From positions 1 to 64,000 of the forward strand of contig NZ_WMBA01000045.1 of the NCBI RefSeq assembly GCF_009707865.1: DNA of 64,000 nucleotides, written 5' to 3'. Source of the DNA: Amycolatopsis pithecellobii. GTDB taxonomy: Bacteria; Actinomycetota; Actinomycetes; Mycobacteriales; Pseudonocardiaceae. Positions 33,867 through 41,704 of the stretch are shown piece by piece; positions within the stretch are counted from its first letter, which is position 1; each line of letters begins with the position of its first letter. Position numbers and translations under genes: made by a program. Below the pieces are notes generated by a model. That model had not been told where the DNA came from and did not search any database. It was given only the letters and a program-made list of their open reading frames with translations.

Positions 33867-34001
33867 GGTAAGACGGGCCCGTCCGGTTGCCCAGCCCGTC
33901 CACGGAATGGACACCTGCGGGTGGCTGTATTGACAACCGGTGACACACCATCGTTTGCTGGCGTCGTTGATCGTTCGTCCGCAGCAGAGGGGAAACATGT
34001 C
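33867..34001. promoter_or_regulatory. Divergent promoter region of the organosulfur island
   Basis: A 135-bp gap between two start codons. On the plus strand TTGACA at 33930-33935 is a good -35 sequence; a weak -10 may lie near 33950. The plus-strand Shine-Dalgarno GAGGGG is at about 33987-33992. A regulator such as the Rrf2 protein at 35122 could act here; no clear palindrome was found. Confidence 0.4.
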
Positions 34002-35099
34002 ATGGCGGTCGAGTTCATCGGCATGATCGGCACGCGCGACGCGAGCGAGACGCGGCCCGCCCGCGGACCGGTCATCGATCCGGACTACGTCCGGCGGTTC
34101 GCGCGGGCGCATGAGGACGGCGGGTTCGACCGGGTGCTGATCGGCTACGGCGCGGGCTGGCCGGAAGGCCAGCAGGTGGCCGCGTTCGCCGCCGCGAACA
34201 CCGAGCGGCTCGGCCTGCTGGTCGCGCACCGTCCCGGTTTCGTCGCACCGACACTCGCCGCGCGCGCCTTCGCCACCCTCGACCATTTCAGCGGCGGCCG
34301 TGTCGCGGTGCACATCATCACCGGCGGCAGCGACACCGAGCAGGCCCGTGACGGCGACTACCTCGGCAAGGACGAACGGTACGCGCGGACCGACGAATAC
34401 CTCGACGTGGTCAAGGCCGCCTGGTCCGCGGACGAACCGTTCTCCCACCATGGCCGATACTACAAAGTGGACGGTTACGTCGGTCAGGTGCGGCCGCTGC
34501 GGGGCCGCATCCCGGTCTACTTCGGAGGGTCGTCCGAAGCGGCCTACCGGGTCGGTGGCAAACACGCCGATGTGTTCGCGTTGTGGGGAGAACCGCTCGC
34601 CGAGACCGCGGAGCAGATCGCGTCGATCCGGGCAGCGGCAACGGCGACGGGCCGCAGCACGCCACCGCGCATCAGTGTGTCCTTCCGGCCCATCCTCGGC
34701 CCCACGGAGGACCTGGCCTGGGAACGCGCACACCGGATCCTGGATACGGTCACCGCCACGGACGCGGCGAAGATCGCCCGTGAATGGCGGGACGGCGGGC
34801 AGCCCCAGAACGTCGGCAGCCTGCGCCTGCTGGCCGCTGCGGAAAAAGGCGAACGGCACGACCGTGCACTGTGGACGGCGCCGGCGAAGGCCACCGGTGC
34901 CGCCGGGAACTCCACCGCGCTGGTCGGCACGCCGGAAACGGTGGCCAAGGCGCTGCTGGACTACGTCGACATCGGCGTGAGCACCCTGCTCATCCGCGGC
35001 TATGACCCGCTGGACGACGCGATCGACTACGGCCGTCACCTGCTACCCCTGGTCCGCGCGGAACTGGCGAACCGGCACCGCGAACCGGCCGCCGTGTGA
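34002..35099 (+). CDS. LLM-class sulfonate/sulfone monooxygenase
   Basis: 365 residues. EFIGMIGTRDASE at the start, LLVAHRPGFVAPTLAARAFATLDHFSGGRVAVHIITGGSDTEQARDGDYL and VYFGGSSEAAYRVGGKHADVFALWGEP are split along the barrel. This is a second SsuD/SfnG-type enzyme, about as long as the first but clearly different in its C-terminal half. It probably oxidises a different organosulfur substrate. ATG 34002 was chosen because the family N-terminus begins here. Confidence 0.88.
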   Translation: MAVEFIGMIGTRDASETRPARGPVIDPDYVRRFARAHEDGGFDRVLIGYGAGWPEGQQVAAFAAANTERLGLLVAHRPGFVAPTLAARAFATLDHFSGGRVAVHIITGGSDTEQARDGDYLGKDERYARTDEYLDVVKAAWSADEPFSHHGRYYKVDGYVGQVRPLRGRIPVYFGGSSEAAYRVGGKHADVFALWGEPLAETAEQIASIRAAATATGRSTPPRISVSFRPILGPTEDLAWERAHRILDTVTATDAAKIAREWRDGGQPQNVGSLRLLAAAEKGERHDRALWTAPAKATGAAGNSTALVGTPETVAKALLDYVDIGVSTLLIRGYDPLDDAIDYGRHLLPLVRAELANRHREPAAV

Positions 35100-35121
35100 G
35101 CGCCGGCGCACAATGGGAAAC

Positions 35122-35583
35122 ATGCGCATCTCGGCCAGGGCGGACTACGCGATCAGGGTGCTGCTCGAGCTCGCCTCGGACACGTCACAGCCCACGACCT
35201 GCGAAACAATGGCCGTGCGCCAGGACATCCCGCCGCGGTTCATCAAGGCCGTGGTGGGTGACCTGCGTCGCGCCGATCTGGTGCGCAGCCAGCGCGGCTG
35301 CGACGGTGGGTACTGGCTCGCCCGTGACGCCGGGACGATCAGCGTCCGGGACGCGGTGCTGGCGGTCGACGGTGAGCTGCTGTCGATCCGCAATGAACCA
35401 CGGGCCGGGCTGAGCTACCACGGCACCGCGGAGTTCCTGCCCCCGTTCTGGGCGGACCTCGAGGCACAGCTCGACCGGATGCTGACCGCGACGTCGATCG
35501 CGCAACTGCTGACCGGCAAACGGAAAGGAGCGGCACATGACCGATCACTGGCATCAGCCATTGCGCCACATCAAGGGCGGTGA
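35122..35583 (+). CDS. Rrf2-family regulator
   Basis: 153 residues. The typical start MRISARADYAIRVLLELA is followed by a winged helix with IPPRFIKAVVGDLRRADLVRSQRGCDGGYWLAR. Two Cys (PTTCETM, QRGCDGG) are present, not the three-Cys Fe-S cluster spacing of IscR. Rrf2 proteins such as CymR control sulfur and cysteine genes, which fits this island. The 3' end overlaps the cupin gene by 47 bases in another frame. Confidence 0.88.
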   Translation: MRISARADYAIRVLLELASDTSQPTTCETMAVRQDIPPRFIKAVVGDLRRADLVRSQRGCDGGYWLARDAGTISVRDAVLAVDGELLSIRNEPRAGLSYHGTAEFLPPFWADLEAQLDRMLTATSIAQLLTGKRKGAAHDRSLASAIAPHQGR

Positions 35584-35962
35584 GCTGACCGAAGACACGA
35601 TGCAGACCAGCGGAATGCGACGGCTGGAGGCGGTGTCCGGCAAAACCGTCGGCTCGGAAAAAGTGTGGATGGGCGAGACGCACGTCGGCCCGGCCACCAA
35701 CTCCGGCGACCACCACCACGGCGAGGCGGAGACCGCTATCTACATCAAGTCCGGCCACCCGGTGTTCGTCTTCGCCGACGGCGACAAGGAGATCCGGCTG
35801 GAGACCGGTCCCGGCGACTACATCTTCGTGCCGCCGTATGTCCCGCACCGGGAGGAAAACCCGGGCGAGGAAGACGCGGTGGTGATCATCGCGCGCAGCA
35901 GCCAGGAGGGCATCGTGGTGAATCTGCCCAGCCTCTGGGCCGAAGTGTCCCAAGAGGACTGA
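35537..35962 (+). CDS. Cupin-domain protein
   Basis: 141 residues with one conserved double-stranded beta-helix. Motif 1 is GDHHHGEAETAIYIKSG (metal His/His/Glu) and motif 2 is GPGDYIFVPPYVPHREENP (second His). Such single-domain cupins are dioxygenases, isomerases or binding proteins, and which is unclear here. ATG 35537 has AAAGGAG about eight bases upstream, inside the Rrf2 coding region. Repeat array C begins 29 bp after its stop. Confidence 0.88.
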   Translation: MTDHWHQPLRHIKGGELTEDTMQTSGMRRLEAVSGKTVGSEKVWMGETHVGPATNSGDHHHGEAETAIYIKSGHPVFVFADGDKEIRLETGPGDYIFVPPYVPHREENPGEEDAVVIIARSSQEGIVVNLPSLWAEVSQED

Positions 35963-35991
35963 CTGCGCTGACTGACGCGGCTTGCGTGGCC

Positions 35992-36101
35992 GCGCGAGTT
36001 GAGCGTTCCCGCCGCGCGAGTTGCGCCTTCCCGCCGCACGCAACGCTCAACTCGCACACTCCCAACGCTCAACTCGCGCGCACGCAACGCTCAACTCGCG
36101 C
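35992..36101. repeat. Array C: 22-bp-period repeats, 2 forward then 3 inverted
   Basis: Forward cores at 35992 (GCGCGAGTTGAGCGTT) and 36014 (GCGCGAGTTGCGCCTT). Inverted cores AACGCTCAACTCGCRC at 36042, 36064 and 36086. Steps are 22 bp in both blocks. Here the neighbours (cupin and DsbA-like gene) point the same way, unlike arrays A and B. It ends 22 bp before the next start codon, just before its Shine-Dalgarno. Confidence 0.9.
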
Positions 36102-36123
36102 CGCTGGGAAAGGAAAATTGCCC

Positions 36124-36984
36124 GTGCTCGAGGTGGTCGAGTACACCGATCCCGCCTGCCCGTGGGCGTGGGGCTCGGAGCCGAAGTTCCGCCTGCTGCG
36201 GCTGGTGACCGAGCCCCTGGGGGCGCGCTGGCGGCGGGTGTTCGGCATCCTGTTCGATCGGGACGATGAACTGCCGCCCGACCCGGACGCCGAAGCCGCG
36301 TGGTACGCCGGGTTCATCGCCGACATCAGCCGGCATACCGGCGCGCCGCACGCGGAGAAGCTGGCGTGGGTGGCGCGCACGAGCTGGCCGGCGTCGATGG
36401 CGGCCAAAGCCGCCGAAGCACAAGGAGACGTGCTCGCCGACCAGGTTCTGCGCAGGCTCCGGGAAACAACGTTCGTCTCCGGCCGCCCGGCCGACGATGT
36501 CCACAGTGTACTGTCCGCAGTGGCCTGCCTTCCCGGGCTCGACGTCCCCCGGCTCGCTCGGGAACTCCCCCACCAGGAACACGCGGTCGAGCAGGACTGG
36601 ACCGAAACCCGCACGCCCTGCGACGAAGTACGGCATCTGGAAGCGCCCGGCCCGCACAGCGGCCGCGCCAAGGAAGTCAACGGTCGCCTCCGGTATGCGT
36701 TGCCCACCCTCATCTTTCGCGGCACACAAGGCGAGCGGGTCGTCCCCGGCTGGCGGCCGTTCGCGGAATACGCCGGCACGGTCGAAGCGGTCACCGGCGA
36801 AACGCTGCCGCGGGTGCGGCTGACCGCCGACGAGGCACTGCGCCGCTACGGCAGCCTCACCGTACTCGAGATCGAACTGCTCACCGGCGCGAAAAAACCG
36901 CCGAACCAAGCCGTTTCCGTGCCCACCGGCAATGGTCCACTGTGGATCGATCCCGACCTCTGGGACGCCGGCTACGGCAATTGA
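36124..36984 (+). CDS. DsbA-family (FrnE-like) thioredoxin-fold protein
   Basis: 286 residues. The N-terminus VLEVVEYTDPACPWAWG has the thioredoxin-fold active site as CPWA, so the second cysteine of CxxC is missing, as in HCCA isomerase and some FrnE proteins. PTLIFRG contains the conserved cis-proline. The helical insertion lies between (about 75-180). It may act on thiols or glutathione conjugates, which suits the organosulfur setting. GTG 36124 lies nine bases after AAAGGA; TTG 36118 is less likely. Confidence 0.8.
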   Translation: MLEVVEYTDPACPWAWGSEPKFRLLRLVTEPLGARWRRVFGILFDRDDELPPDPDAEAAWYAGFIADISRHTGAPHAEKLAWVARTSWPASMAAKAAEAQGDVLADQVLRRLRETTFVSGRPADDVHSVLSAVACLPGLDVPRLARELPHQEHAVEQDWTETRTPCDEVRHLEAPGPHSGRAKEVNGRLRYALPTLIFRGTQGERVVPGWRPFAEYAGTVEAVTGETLPRVRLTADEALRRYGSLTVLEIELLTGAKKPPNQAVSVPTGNGPLWIDPDLWDAGYGN

Positions 36985-37016
36985 CACCGTCTCTCGCTGC
37001 CCAAAACAATGGACAC

Positions 37017-37823
37017 ATGACGGTGACCATTAAGGACAGGCGGCGCACCCCGATCCGCTTCCCCTATCGTGCCGTCTCGTGGCTGGCCCCGCTCGCCGTG
37101 CTCGGTATCTGGGAACTGGCCGCCCGGCTGGGCCTGATTTCCCAGCAGGTGCTGCCCGCGCCGAGCACGGTCCTGACCAAGGCAGCCGAGCTGATCGCCG
37201 ACGGCGAGCTGCCGGAAAACCTGCTGGCAAGCCTGCAACGCGCCGCCACCGGATTCGTGATCGGCGCGGTCGCCGGCCTCGGCTTCGGCCTGCTCGTCGG
37301 GCTTTCCCGGGTGGCGGAAGCATTTCTCGACCGCACCATCCAGATGGTCCGCGCGGTCCCGTTTCTGGCGATCCTGCCGCTGGTGATCGTCTGGTTCGGC
37401 ATCGGCGAGGGCGGCAAGATCTTCCTCATCGCGCTGGGCACCTCGATCCCGCTCTATCTCAACACCGTGCTCGGCATCCGCCAGATCGACGCGAAGTTGC
37501 TGGAAATGACCGAAGTGGTCGGGCTGAACCGCGCCGAGCAGGTTCGCTGGGTCGTGCTGCCCGGCGCGCTCCCGTCGATCCTGGGCGGGCTCAGACTTTC
37601 CCTCACCGCGGCCTGGCTCGCGCTCGTCATCGCCGAAACCATCGGCGCCGACGCGGGACTCGGCTTCATGGCTACCAACGCCCGCGAGTTCCTGCAGGCC
37701 GACGTGATCGTGCTGGTGGTGATCATCTACGCCGTCATCGGCATCGTGTGCGACTTGATCACCCGGCTGCTCGAACGCCGGCTGCTGCGCTGGCACCCCA
37801 CCTACGCAAAACTGCACGCCTGA
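37017..37823 (+). CDS. SsuC/TauC-type ABC permease
   Basis: 268 residues, six membrane segments, with EMTEVVGLNRAEQVRWVVLPGALPSILGGLRLSLTAAW, the cytoplasmic EAA loop of nitrate/sulfonate/taurine permeases. It works with the binding protein and ATPase encoded next. The start at 37017 (ATGACGGTG) is supported by the alignment of the family N-terminus; no strong Shine-Dalgarno is seen. Confidence 0.92.
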   Translation: MTVTIKDRRRTPIRFPYRAVSWLAPLAVLGIWELAARLGLISQQVLPAPSTVLTKAAELIADGELPENLLASLQRAATGFVIGAVAGLGFGLLVGLSRVAEAFLDRTIQMVRAVPFLAILPLVIVWFGIGEGGKIFLIALGTSIPLYLNTVLGIRQIDAKLLEMTEVVGLNRAEQVRWVVLPGALPSILGGLRLSLTAAWLALVIAETIGADAGLGFMATNAREFLQADVIVLVVIIYAVIGIVCDLITRLLERRLLRWHPTYAKLHA

Positions 37824-37831
37824 GGAGCCCC

Positions 37832-38815
37832 ATGTCAGCCCGAACCACCGTGTCCCGCAGAACTTTCCTGTCCGCGGCAGGTGCCGCCGCGCTTTCCGTG
37901 CCACTCGCCGCGTGCGGCGCGACCGCCGCGTCCGACGGCGGCACACCCGGCAAGGTACGGCTGACCTACGGGACCATCTCGGTCCCGAAAAGCCGTGGTG
38001 TGCTGGAAAAAACGCTCAAGGACCAAGGCATCACCGTCGAATGGGTCGGGCCGTTTCCCAACCACGCGCCCAGTATGCAGGCCGTCGTAGGCGGCAGCGC
38101 CGATTTCAGCTTCGGCGGCAGCACGACACCGGCGGACCAGGCGATCCTGTCCGGGGCGGGCCTCGTGTACGTCGCCTGGGGCGCGTCGACCCCGCGTACC
38201 ACGGCGATCGTCGCACGGCCCGGCAGCGGCATTTCGCACGTGAGTGACCTGGTCGGCAAGGGCGTCGCAGTCAACAAGGCCGGGCTGGGTGAGTTCCTGC
38301 TCGTGGCCGCGCTGGAGAAATACAACGTACCCAAGGAAAGGGTGAAGTTCGTCTATATGAACCCGCCTGAAGCGTCGGCGGCGTTCGGGAGCGGGCAGAT
38401 CGACGCGTGGTCGATCTGGCAGGGGTTCCGCGAAATCGCCGAAGTGCAGTACGGGGCGACCCCGATCTTCGTCGACAACGACGAACTGGACTTCACGATC
38501 GACTTCTCCAGCTACCTCGTCCGGCGCGACTACGCCGAAAAGAACGCGGACGTCATCCGCGCCGTGATCAAGGCGTTCAAAGAGGACTATGACTGGCAGA
38601 ACCAGCACTACGCCGAGTCGCTGCGGATCGGGAACACGGTGTCGAACTATCCGGGGGCGGTGATCGACAAGATGGCCGCGAAGAATGTCCAGACCACATT
38701 GTCACTGATGAACGACGACGGGATCGCCCAACTGCAACGCGGCGCGGACTGGCTCGCCGAACGGAAGATCCTCACCAGGAAGATCGACATCGCCGACCAC
38801 TCGGTGAAGCTGTGA
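37832..38815 (+). CDS. SsuA/TauA-type solute-binding lipoprotein
   Basis: 327 residues. The signal peptide carries a twin arginine (SRRTFLSAAG) and a lipobox (VPLAACG), so it may be a Tat-exported lipoprotein. The NMT1/OMP-like fold shows LTYGTISVPKSRGVLEK, VEWVGPFPNHAPSMQAVVGGSADFSFGG and GSGQIDAWSIW. The ligand is probably an aliphatic sulfonate or similar anion. TGAGGAG overlaps the permease stop and acts as Shine-Dalgarno for ATG 37832. Confidence 0.92.
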   Translation: MSARTTVSRRTFLSAAGAAALSVPLAACGATAASDGGTPGKVRLTYGTISVPKSRGVLEKTLKDQGITVEWVGPFPNHAPSMQAVVGGSADFSFGGSTTPADQAILSGAGLVYVAWGASTPRTTAIVARPGSGISHVSDLVGKGVAVNKAGLGEFLLVAALEKYNVPKERVKFVYMNPPEASAAFGSGQIDAWSIWQGFREIAEVQYGATPIFVDNDELDFTIDFSSYLVRRDYAEKNADVIRAVIKAFKEDYDWQNQHYAESLRIGNTVSNYPGAVIDKMAAKNVQTTLSLMNDDGIAQLQRGADWLAERKILTRKIDIADHSVKL

Positions 38816-39516
38816 GTGCCGTCGAGGTCCGCGGGCTGGTTCGCCGGTTCGGCGCCCGAACCGTCCTCAATGGACTCGACCTGGACATCGCGGAGGGCGA
38901 GTTCGTCGCGTTGATCGGGCAGAGTGGTTGCGGCAAGACGACATTGCTGCGCCTGCTCGCCGGTCTGGACCAATCCGATGACGGCCGGATCACCGCGCCG
39001 GACGCCAAGATGGTCGTCTTCCAGGAACACCGGCTGCTGCCGTGGCGCCGGGTCTGGCGCAACGTCTCGGTCGGCCTCGGCGGCAACGCACGCGCGGCCG
39101 CCCTGCGCGCGCTGGCGGAGGTCGGCCTCGACGGCCACGCCGAAGCCTGGCCCGCGACATTGTCCGGCGGTGAGGCGCAGCGGGTCGCGCTCGCCCGCGC
39201 GCTCGTGCGCGAGCCGCGGTTGCTGCTGCTGGACGAGCCGTTCGCGGCGCTCGACGCGCTCACCCGGATCAAGATGCATGCGCTGGTCCGCGATCTGGTC
39301 ACCCGGCACCGTCCCGCGGTCCTGCTGGTCACCCACGATGTCGACGAGGCCATCCTCCTCGCGGACCGCGTGGTCGCGATGCGCGACGGCCACCTCGCCG
39401 CGCAACACCGGATCGGCTTCGACGGCCCGCGGGACCGCAAGTCACCGGAGTTCCCGGTGCTGCGCGAAACCCTGCTCGCCGAACTGGGTGTTGCCGACGA
39501 TCTGGCCCGGACCTAG
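38812..39516 (+). CDS. SsuB-type ABC ATPase
   Basis: 234 residues. Walker A GQSGCGKTT (about 40-48), Q-loop in MVVFQEHRLLPWRR, signature LSGGEAQRVALARAL, Walker B LLLLDEPFAALD, H-loop LLVTHDVDEAI. The LPW after the Q-loop is the mark of the nitrate/sulfonate/taurine subfamily. GTG 38812 overlaps the TGA of the binding protein (GTGA). Confidence 0.93.
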   Translation: MSAVEVRGLVRRFGARTVLNGLDLDIAEGEFVALIGQSGCGKTTLLRLLAGLDQSDDGRITAPDAKMVVFQEHRLLPWRRVWRNVSVGLGGNARAAALRALAEVGLDGHAEAWPATLSGGEAQRVALARALVREPRLLLLDEPFAALDALTRIKMHALVRDLVTRHRPAVLLVTHDVDEAILLADRVVAMRDGHLAAQHRIGFDGPRDRKSPEFPVLRETLLAELGVADDLART

Positions 39517-39550
39517 CGCCTGCCGGCGCGGCCGGTGGCAGACTGGGGGC

Positions 39551-39772
39551 ATGACCGAACCGGAAGGCGACTACACCGAAGGCGGGGTGCCGACCTTCGA
39601 CTATGTCCGTGACAAGATCGAGCACCGTTCCGCGGTCGCCGATGGCATGACCGAGCTGTCCGGTGACACCGCGTCCGTTGACGAGCAGATCGCCGAGCGC
39701 CACCGCGCCGCGAAGGACAAGCTCGCCGAAATCCGCCGTTCACTGCGCGACGAACGACCCACCGGCGACTGA
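39551..39772 (+). CDS. Small acidic hypothetical protein
   Basis: 73 residues, highly charged, probably helical in the second half (DEQIAERHRAAKDKLAEIRRSLRDE), with a coiled-coil-like pattern. No family is recognised. ATG 39551 lacks a perfect Shine-Dalgarno (GGGGGC upstream). It converges with the small ZAS protein gene. Confidence 0.65.
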   Translation: MTEPEGDYTEGGVPTFDYVRDKIEHRSAVADGMTELSGDTASVDEQIAERHRAAKDKLAEIRRSLRDERPTGD

Positions 39773-39788
39773 CCCCGCGGCGGCCGGC

Positions 39789-39971
39789 TCACGCCCGCGC
39801 CCGCGCTCTGACCGACGCGAGCGCGTAGGTGACCGGCCGCAGCTCGGCGAGCTCGCGTCGGCAGGGGGCGCAGCCGGCGGCATGGCGGCGAAATTCGTCG
39901 CGCTCGCTCGCGGCCAGCACACCGAGCAGGTAGCTGGCGGCGGTGATCGTGTGCGGGCAGGAGTTGACCAT
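39789..39971 (-). CDS. 60-residue zinc-binding anti-sigma-like (ZAS) domain protein
   Basis: The peptide contains HAAGCAPC, the HxxxCxxC zinc motif of zf-HC2 anti-sigma factors, in the usual context SYLLGVLAASERDEFRRHAAGCAPCRREL. It stops soon after, without the membrane segment and extracellular domain of complete anti-sigma factors. ATG 39971 has GGAG six bases upstream. It follows the sigma/anti-sigma pair at 41.3-40.1 kb, but a strong hairpin separates them. It may be a free ZAS domain, or a remnant. Confidence 0.7.
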   Translation of the reverse strand: MVNSCPHTITAASYLLGVLAASERDEFRRHAAGCAPCRRELAELRPVTYALASVRARARA

Positions 39972-40002
39972 CGCGTCTCCAACGATCATGGCGGGGAAAG
40001 GA

Positions 40003-40044
40003 GGACGAGCGGCGGGCCTGGGGGGCGGTGCCCGCCGCTCGTCC
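40003..40044. terminator. Perfect 15-bp hairpin
   Basis: GGACGAGCGGCGGGC (40003-40017) pairs fully with GCCCGCCGCTCGTCC (40030-40044) around a 12-base loop. It lies between the membrane protein stop (40103) and the ZAS start (39971), both on the minus strand. There is no U-run; it probably terminates or attenuates transcription into the ZAS gene. Confidence 0.75.
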
Positions 40045-40102
40045 GTAAGCGGCGATTCCCTTCGGAAGAAGAGGGCGTAGGAAACCGCCGCCGCTAGGGG
40101 GA

Positions 40103-40723
40103 TCAACCGTCGGGCTTGCCTTTCGACGGTGTCACCGGATGGGTTTTCGTCGGCCCCTTCTCCACGGGTTTCGCGGACGGGGTGCCCTTGCCCTGATTGC
40201 CCTGACCGCCGGGGTGGCTGGTGACCGGCGGGGGCGGTGCTGCGGTGGTCGCGCCGGTCGTGCTGGCGCGACTCGCCGGGCTGCTGCCCGGGCTTTCCGC
40301 TTGCCCGGCAACGGAATGCGGAACCGGCGGTGGCGGTGCCGGGATGCGCACCGTGTCGCTGGTCCGCCCCACGGACGGCGCAGGCACCGGAGCCGGACCA
40401 CCCGGGTTCGCGGGCAGGGTGCCGGACGCGGCCGCGAAAGCGACCCCTCCCACCGCCACGGCGCCCACGGCCGCGGCCGCGACCTTCGCCGTGAGCGAAC
40501 CGATGATCGAGCCCCTCCGTGGCCGCGTGGCCGGGAAGGGCTGCGCGCTCCGAAACGCCGCGAGGGCGGCGGGCTCCCCTGCAAGCTCCGCCTCGGTCGC
40601 GGGCGCGGCCGCGGCCGACAGTAATTCCCTCACGGCGTCCGGCCCCCTGCCGACGACCGGTTCACCGCGAAGCAGCTGCTCCGCGGTGAACCGGTCGACA
40701 GAACGGGCTCGGTGTGTGCTCAT
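40103..40723 (-). CDS. Putative membrane anti-sigma-like protein with Pro-rich exterior
   Basis: 206 residues: N-terminal cytoplasmic part (about 1-72) with VDRFTAEQLLRGEP, one membrane helix (about 78-100), and a low-complexity extracellular tail rich in Pro/Ala/Gly/Thr. ATG 40723 overlaps the sigma factor TGA (ATGA). The placement suggests an anti-sigma factor, but no ZAS motif is in the cytoplasmic part. Confidence 0.7.
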   Translation of the reverse strand: MSTHRARSVDRFTAEQLLRGEPVVGRGPDAVRELLSAAAAPATEAELAGEPAALAAFRSAQPFPATRPRRGSIIGSLTAKVAAAAVGAVAVGGVAFAAASGTLPANPGGPAPVPAPSVGRTSDTVRIPAPPPPVPHSVAGQAESPGSSPASRASTTGATTAAPPPPVTSHPGGQGNQGKGTPSAKPVEKGPTKTHPVTPSKGKPDG

Positions 40724-41343
40724 CTCATTTCATTCAGCGTCAGGGCGCCCGGATCTGTCACACCCGCCTGTTCCAAGTGCTCAGCCAGCTTGCGCAGCCC
40801 CCGGTAGGCCGCGGTGCGCACCGCGCCGGAGCGCTTGCCGAGCACCTTCGCGGCCCCGGCCGCGTCCAGCCCGACGACGGCCCGCAGCAGCACGGCTTCC
40901 GCCTGGTCCGGCGGCAGTTTCGCGATCAGGGCGAGCGCCGCGTCGGTGGACAGGGTGTCCACGGCCGAGTCGGCGGTGTTGTCGCGTGCGGGGAACTCGA
41001 CCAGCAGTTCGGCGTCCGTGGTCAGCGGGCGGCGACGCCGGCTGCGCAGCTGATCCAGCGCCCGGTTGCGGGCGATCGTCGCGGTCCAGCCGCGGAATCC
41101 GTCGATGTCGCCACGGAAACCGGACAGGCCGTTGGCGATCTGCAACCACGCCTCGGACGCGACGTCTTCGGCATCCTCACCGACCAGGACCCGCAGATAA
41201 CGCAACATGCCGGGCTGGAGTGCGCGATAGAGCACGCGGAACGCGTTTTCGTCGCCGGCCTGCGCGGCCGCCAGCGACGCCGCCAGATCCGGTTCACCGC
41301 CCGCGGCCCGACATCGCAGCGAGAGATCATCCAGACTGGTCAC
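40720..41343 (-). CDS. ECF-type RNA polymerase sigma factor
   Basis: About 207 residues. Region 2 covers about 25-95 (LYRALQPGMLRYLRVLVGEDAEDVASEAWLQIANGL, FRGWTATIARNRALDQLRSRRRRP). Region 4 covers about 135-190 (LIAKLPPDQAEAVLLRAVVGLDAAGAAKVLGKRSGAVRTAAYRGLRKLAE). GTG 41343 has GAGG eight bases upstream; ATG 41361 is an alternative. It is followed by a membrane protein with ATGA overlap, the usual sigma/anti-sigma order. Confidence 0.9.
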   Translation of the reverse strand: MTSLDDLSLRCRAAGGEPDLAASLAAAQAGDENAFRVLYRALQPGMLRYLRVLVGEDAEDVASEAWLQIANGLSGFRGDIDGFRGWTATIARNRALDQLRSRRRRPLTTDAELLVEFPARDNTADSAVDTLSTDAALALIAKLPPDQAEAVLLRAVVGLDAAGAAKVLGKRSGAVRTAAYRGLRKLAEHLEQAGVTDPGALTLNEMR

Positions 41344-41353
41344 CGCGCCATCC

Positions 41354-41704
41354 TCAAGCATGGACGCGGCGAGTGGAACCCCTTCCGGACGTGACGGTCG
41401 AGATCGTCCGGGAATCGTCGGGAAGCGCGAGCAGCTCGTCGAGCACCTGACCCGCGGCACCGTGGCAGCGCCAGAGCGTCTGGCTTGGGGTCAGCGGATC
41501 CTGCTCGTCGGCGGGCACCCGGAGGGCGGTCGCCTCGTCCTCGCCCTCGAGGCGCAGAATGTCGACGACGGTGCCGTGCGGGCGGACCCCGACGACGGCG
41601 ACGACCGTGCCGTCCTGATCACGGGGATGGATGAAGCGGTACCCCCGGTCGATGAGGTCGGTCAGCCGTGCTTCAACCGAATCAGTGTCTTCCGTGGCGC
41701 TCAT
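41354..41704 (-). CDS. Hypothetical protein upstream of the sigma factor
   Basis: 116 residues, soluble, alpha/beta in pattern: VEARLTDLIDRGYRFIHPRD, then GTVVAVVGVRPHGTVVDILRLEGEDEATALRVP, then LLALPDD. No family is recognised. It ends 10 bp before the sigma GTG and 7 bp from the alternative ATG, so it shares the transcript. Its promoter region holds an array of GCACGTGC palindromes. Confidence 0.7.
   Translation of the reverse strand: MSATEDTDSVEARLTDLIDRGYRFIHPRDQDGTVVAVVGVRPHGTVVDILRLEGEDEATALRVPADEQDPLTPSQTLWRCHGAAGQVLDELLALPDDSRTISTVTSGRGSTRRVHA

Noticed and set aside
36124..36984. Classical DsbA disulfide oxidase
   Set aside because: No signal peptide, and the active site reads CPWA, lacking the second cysteine.
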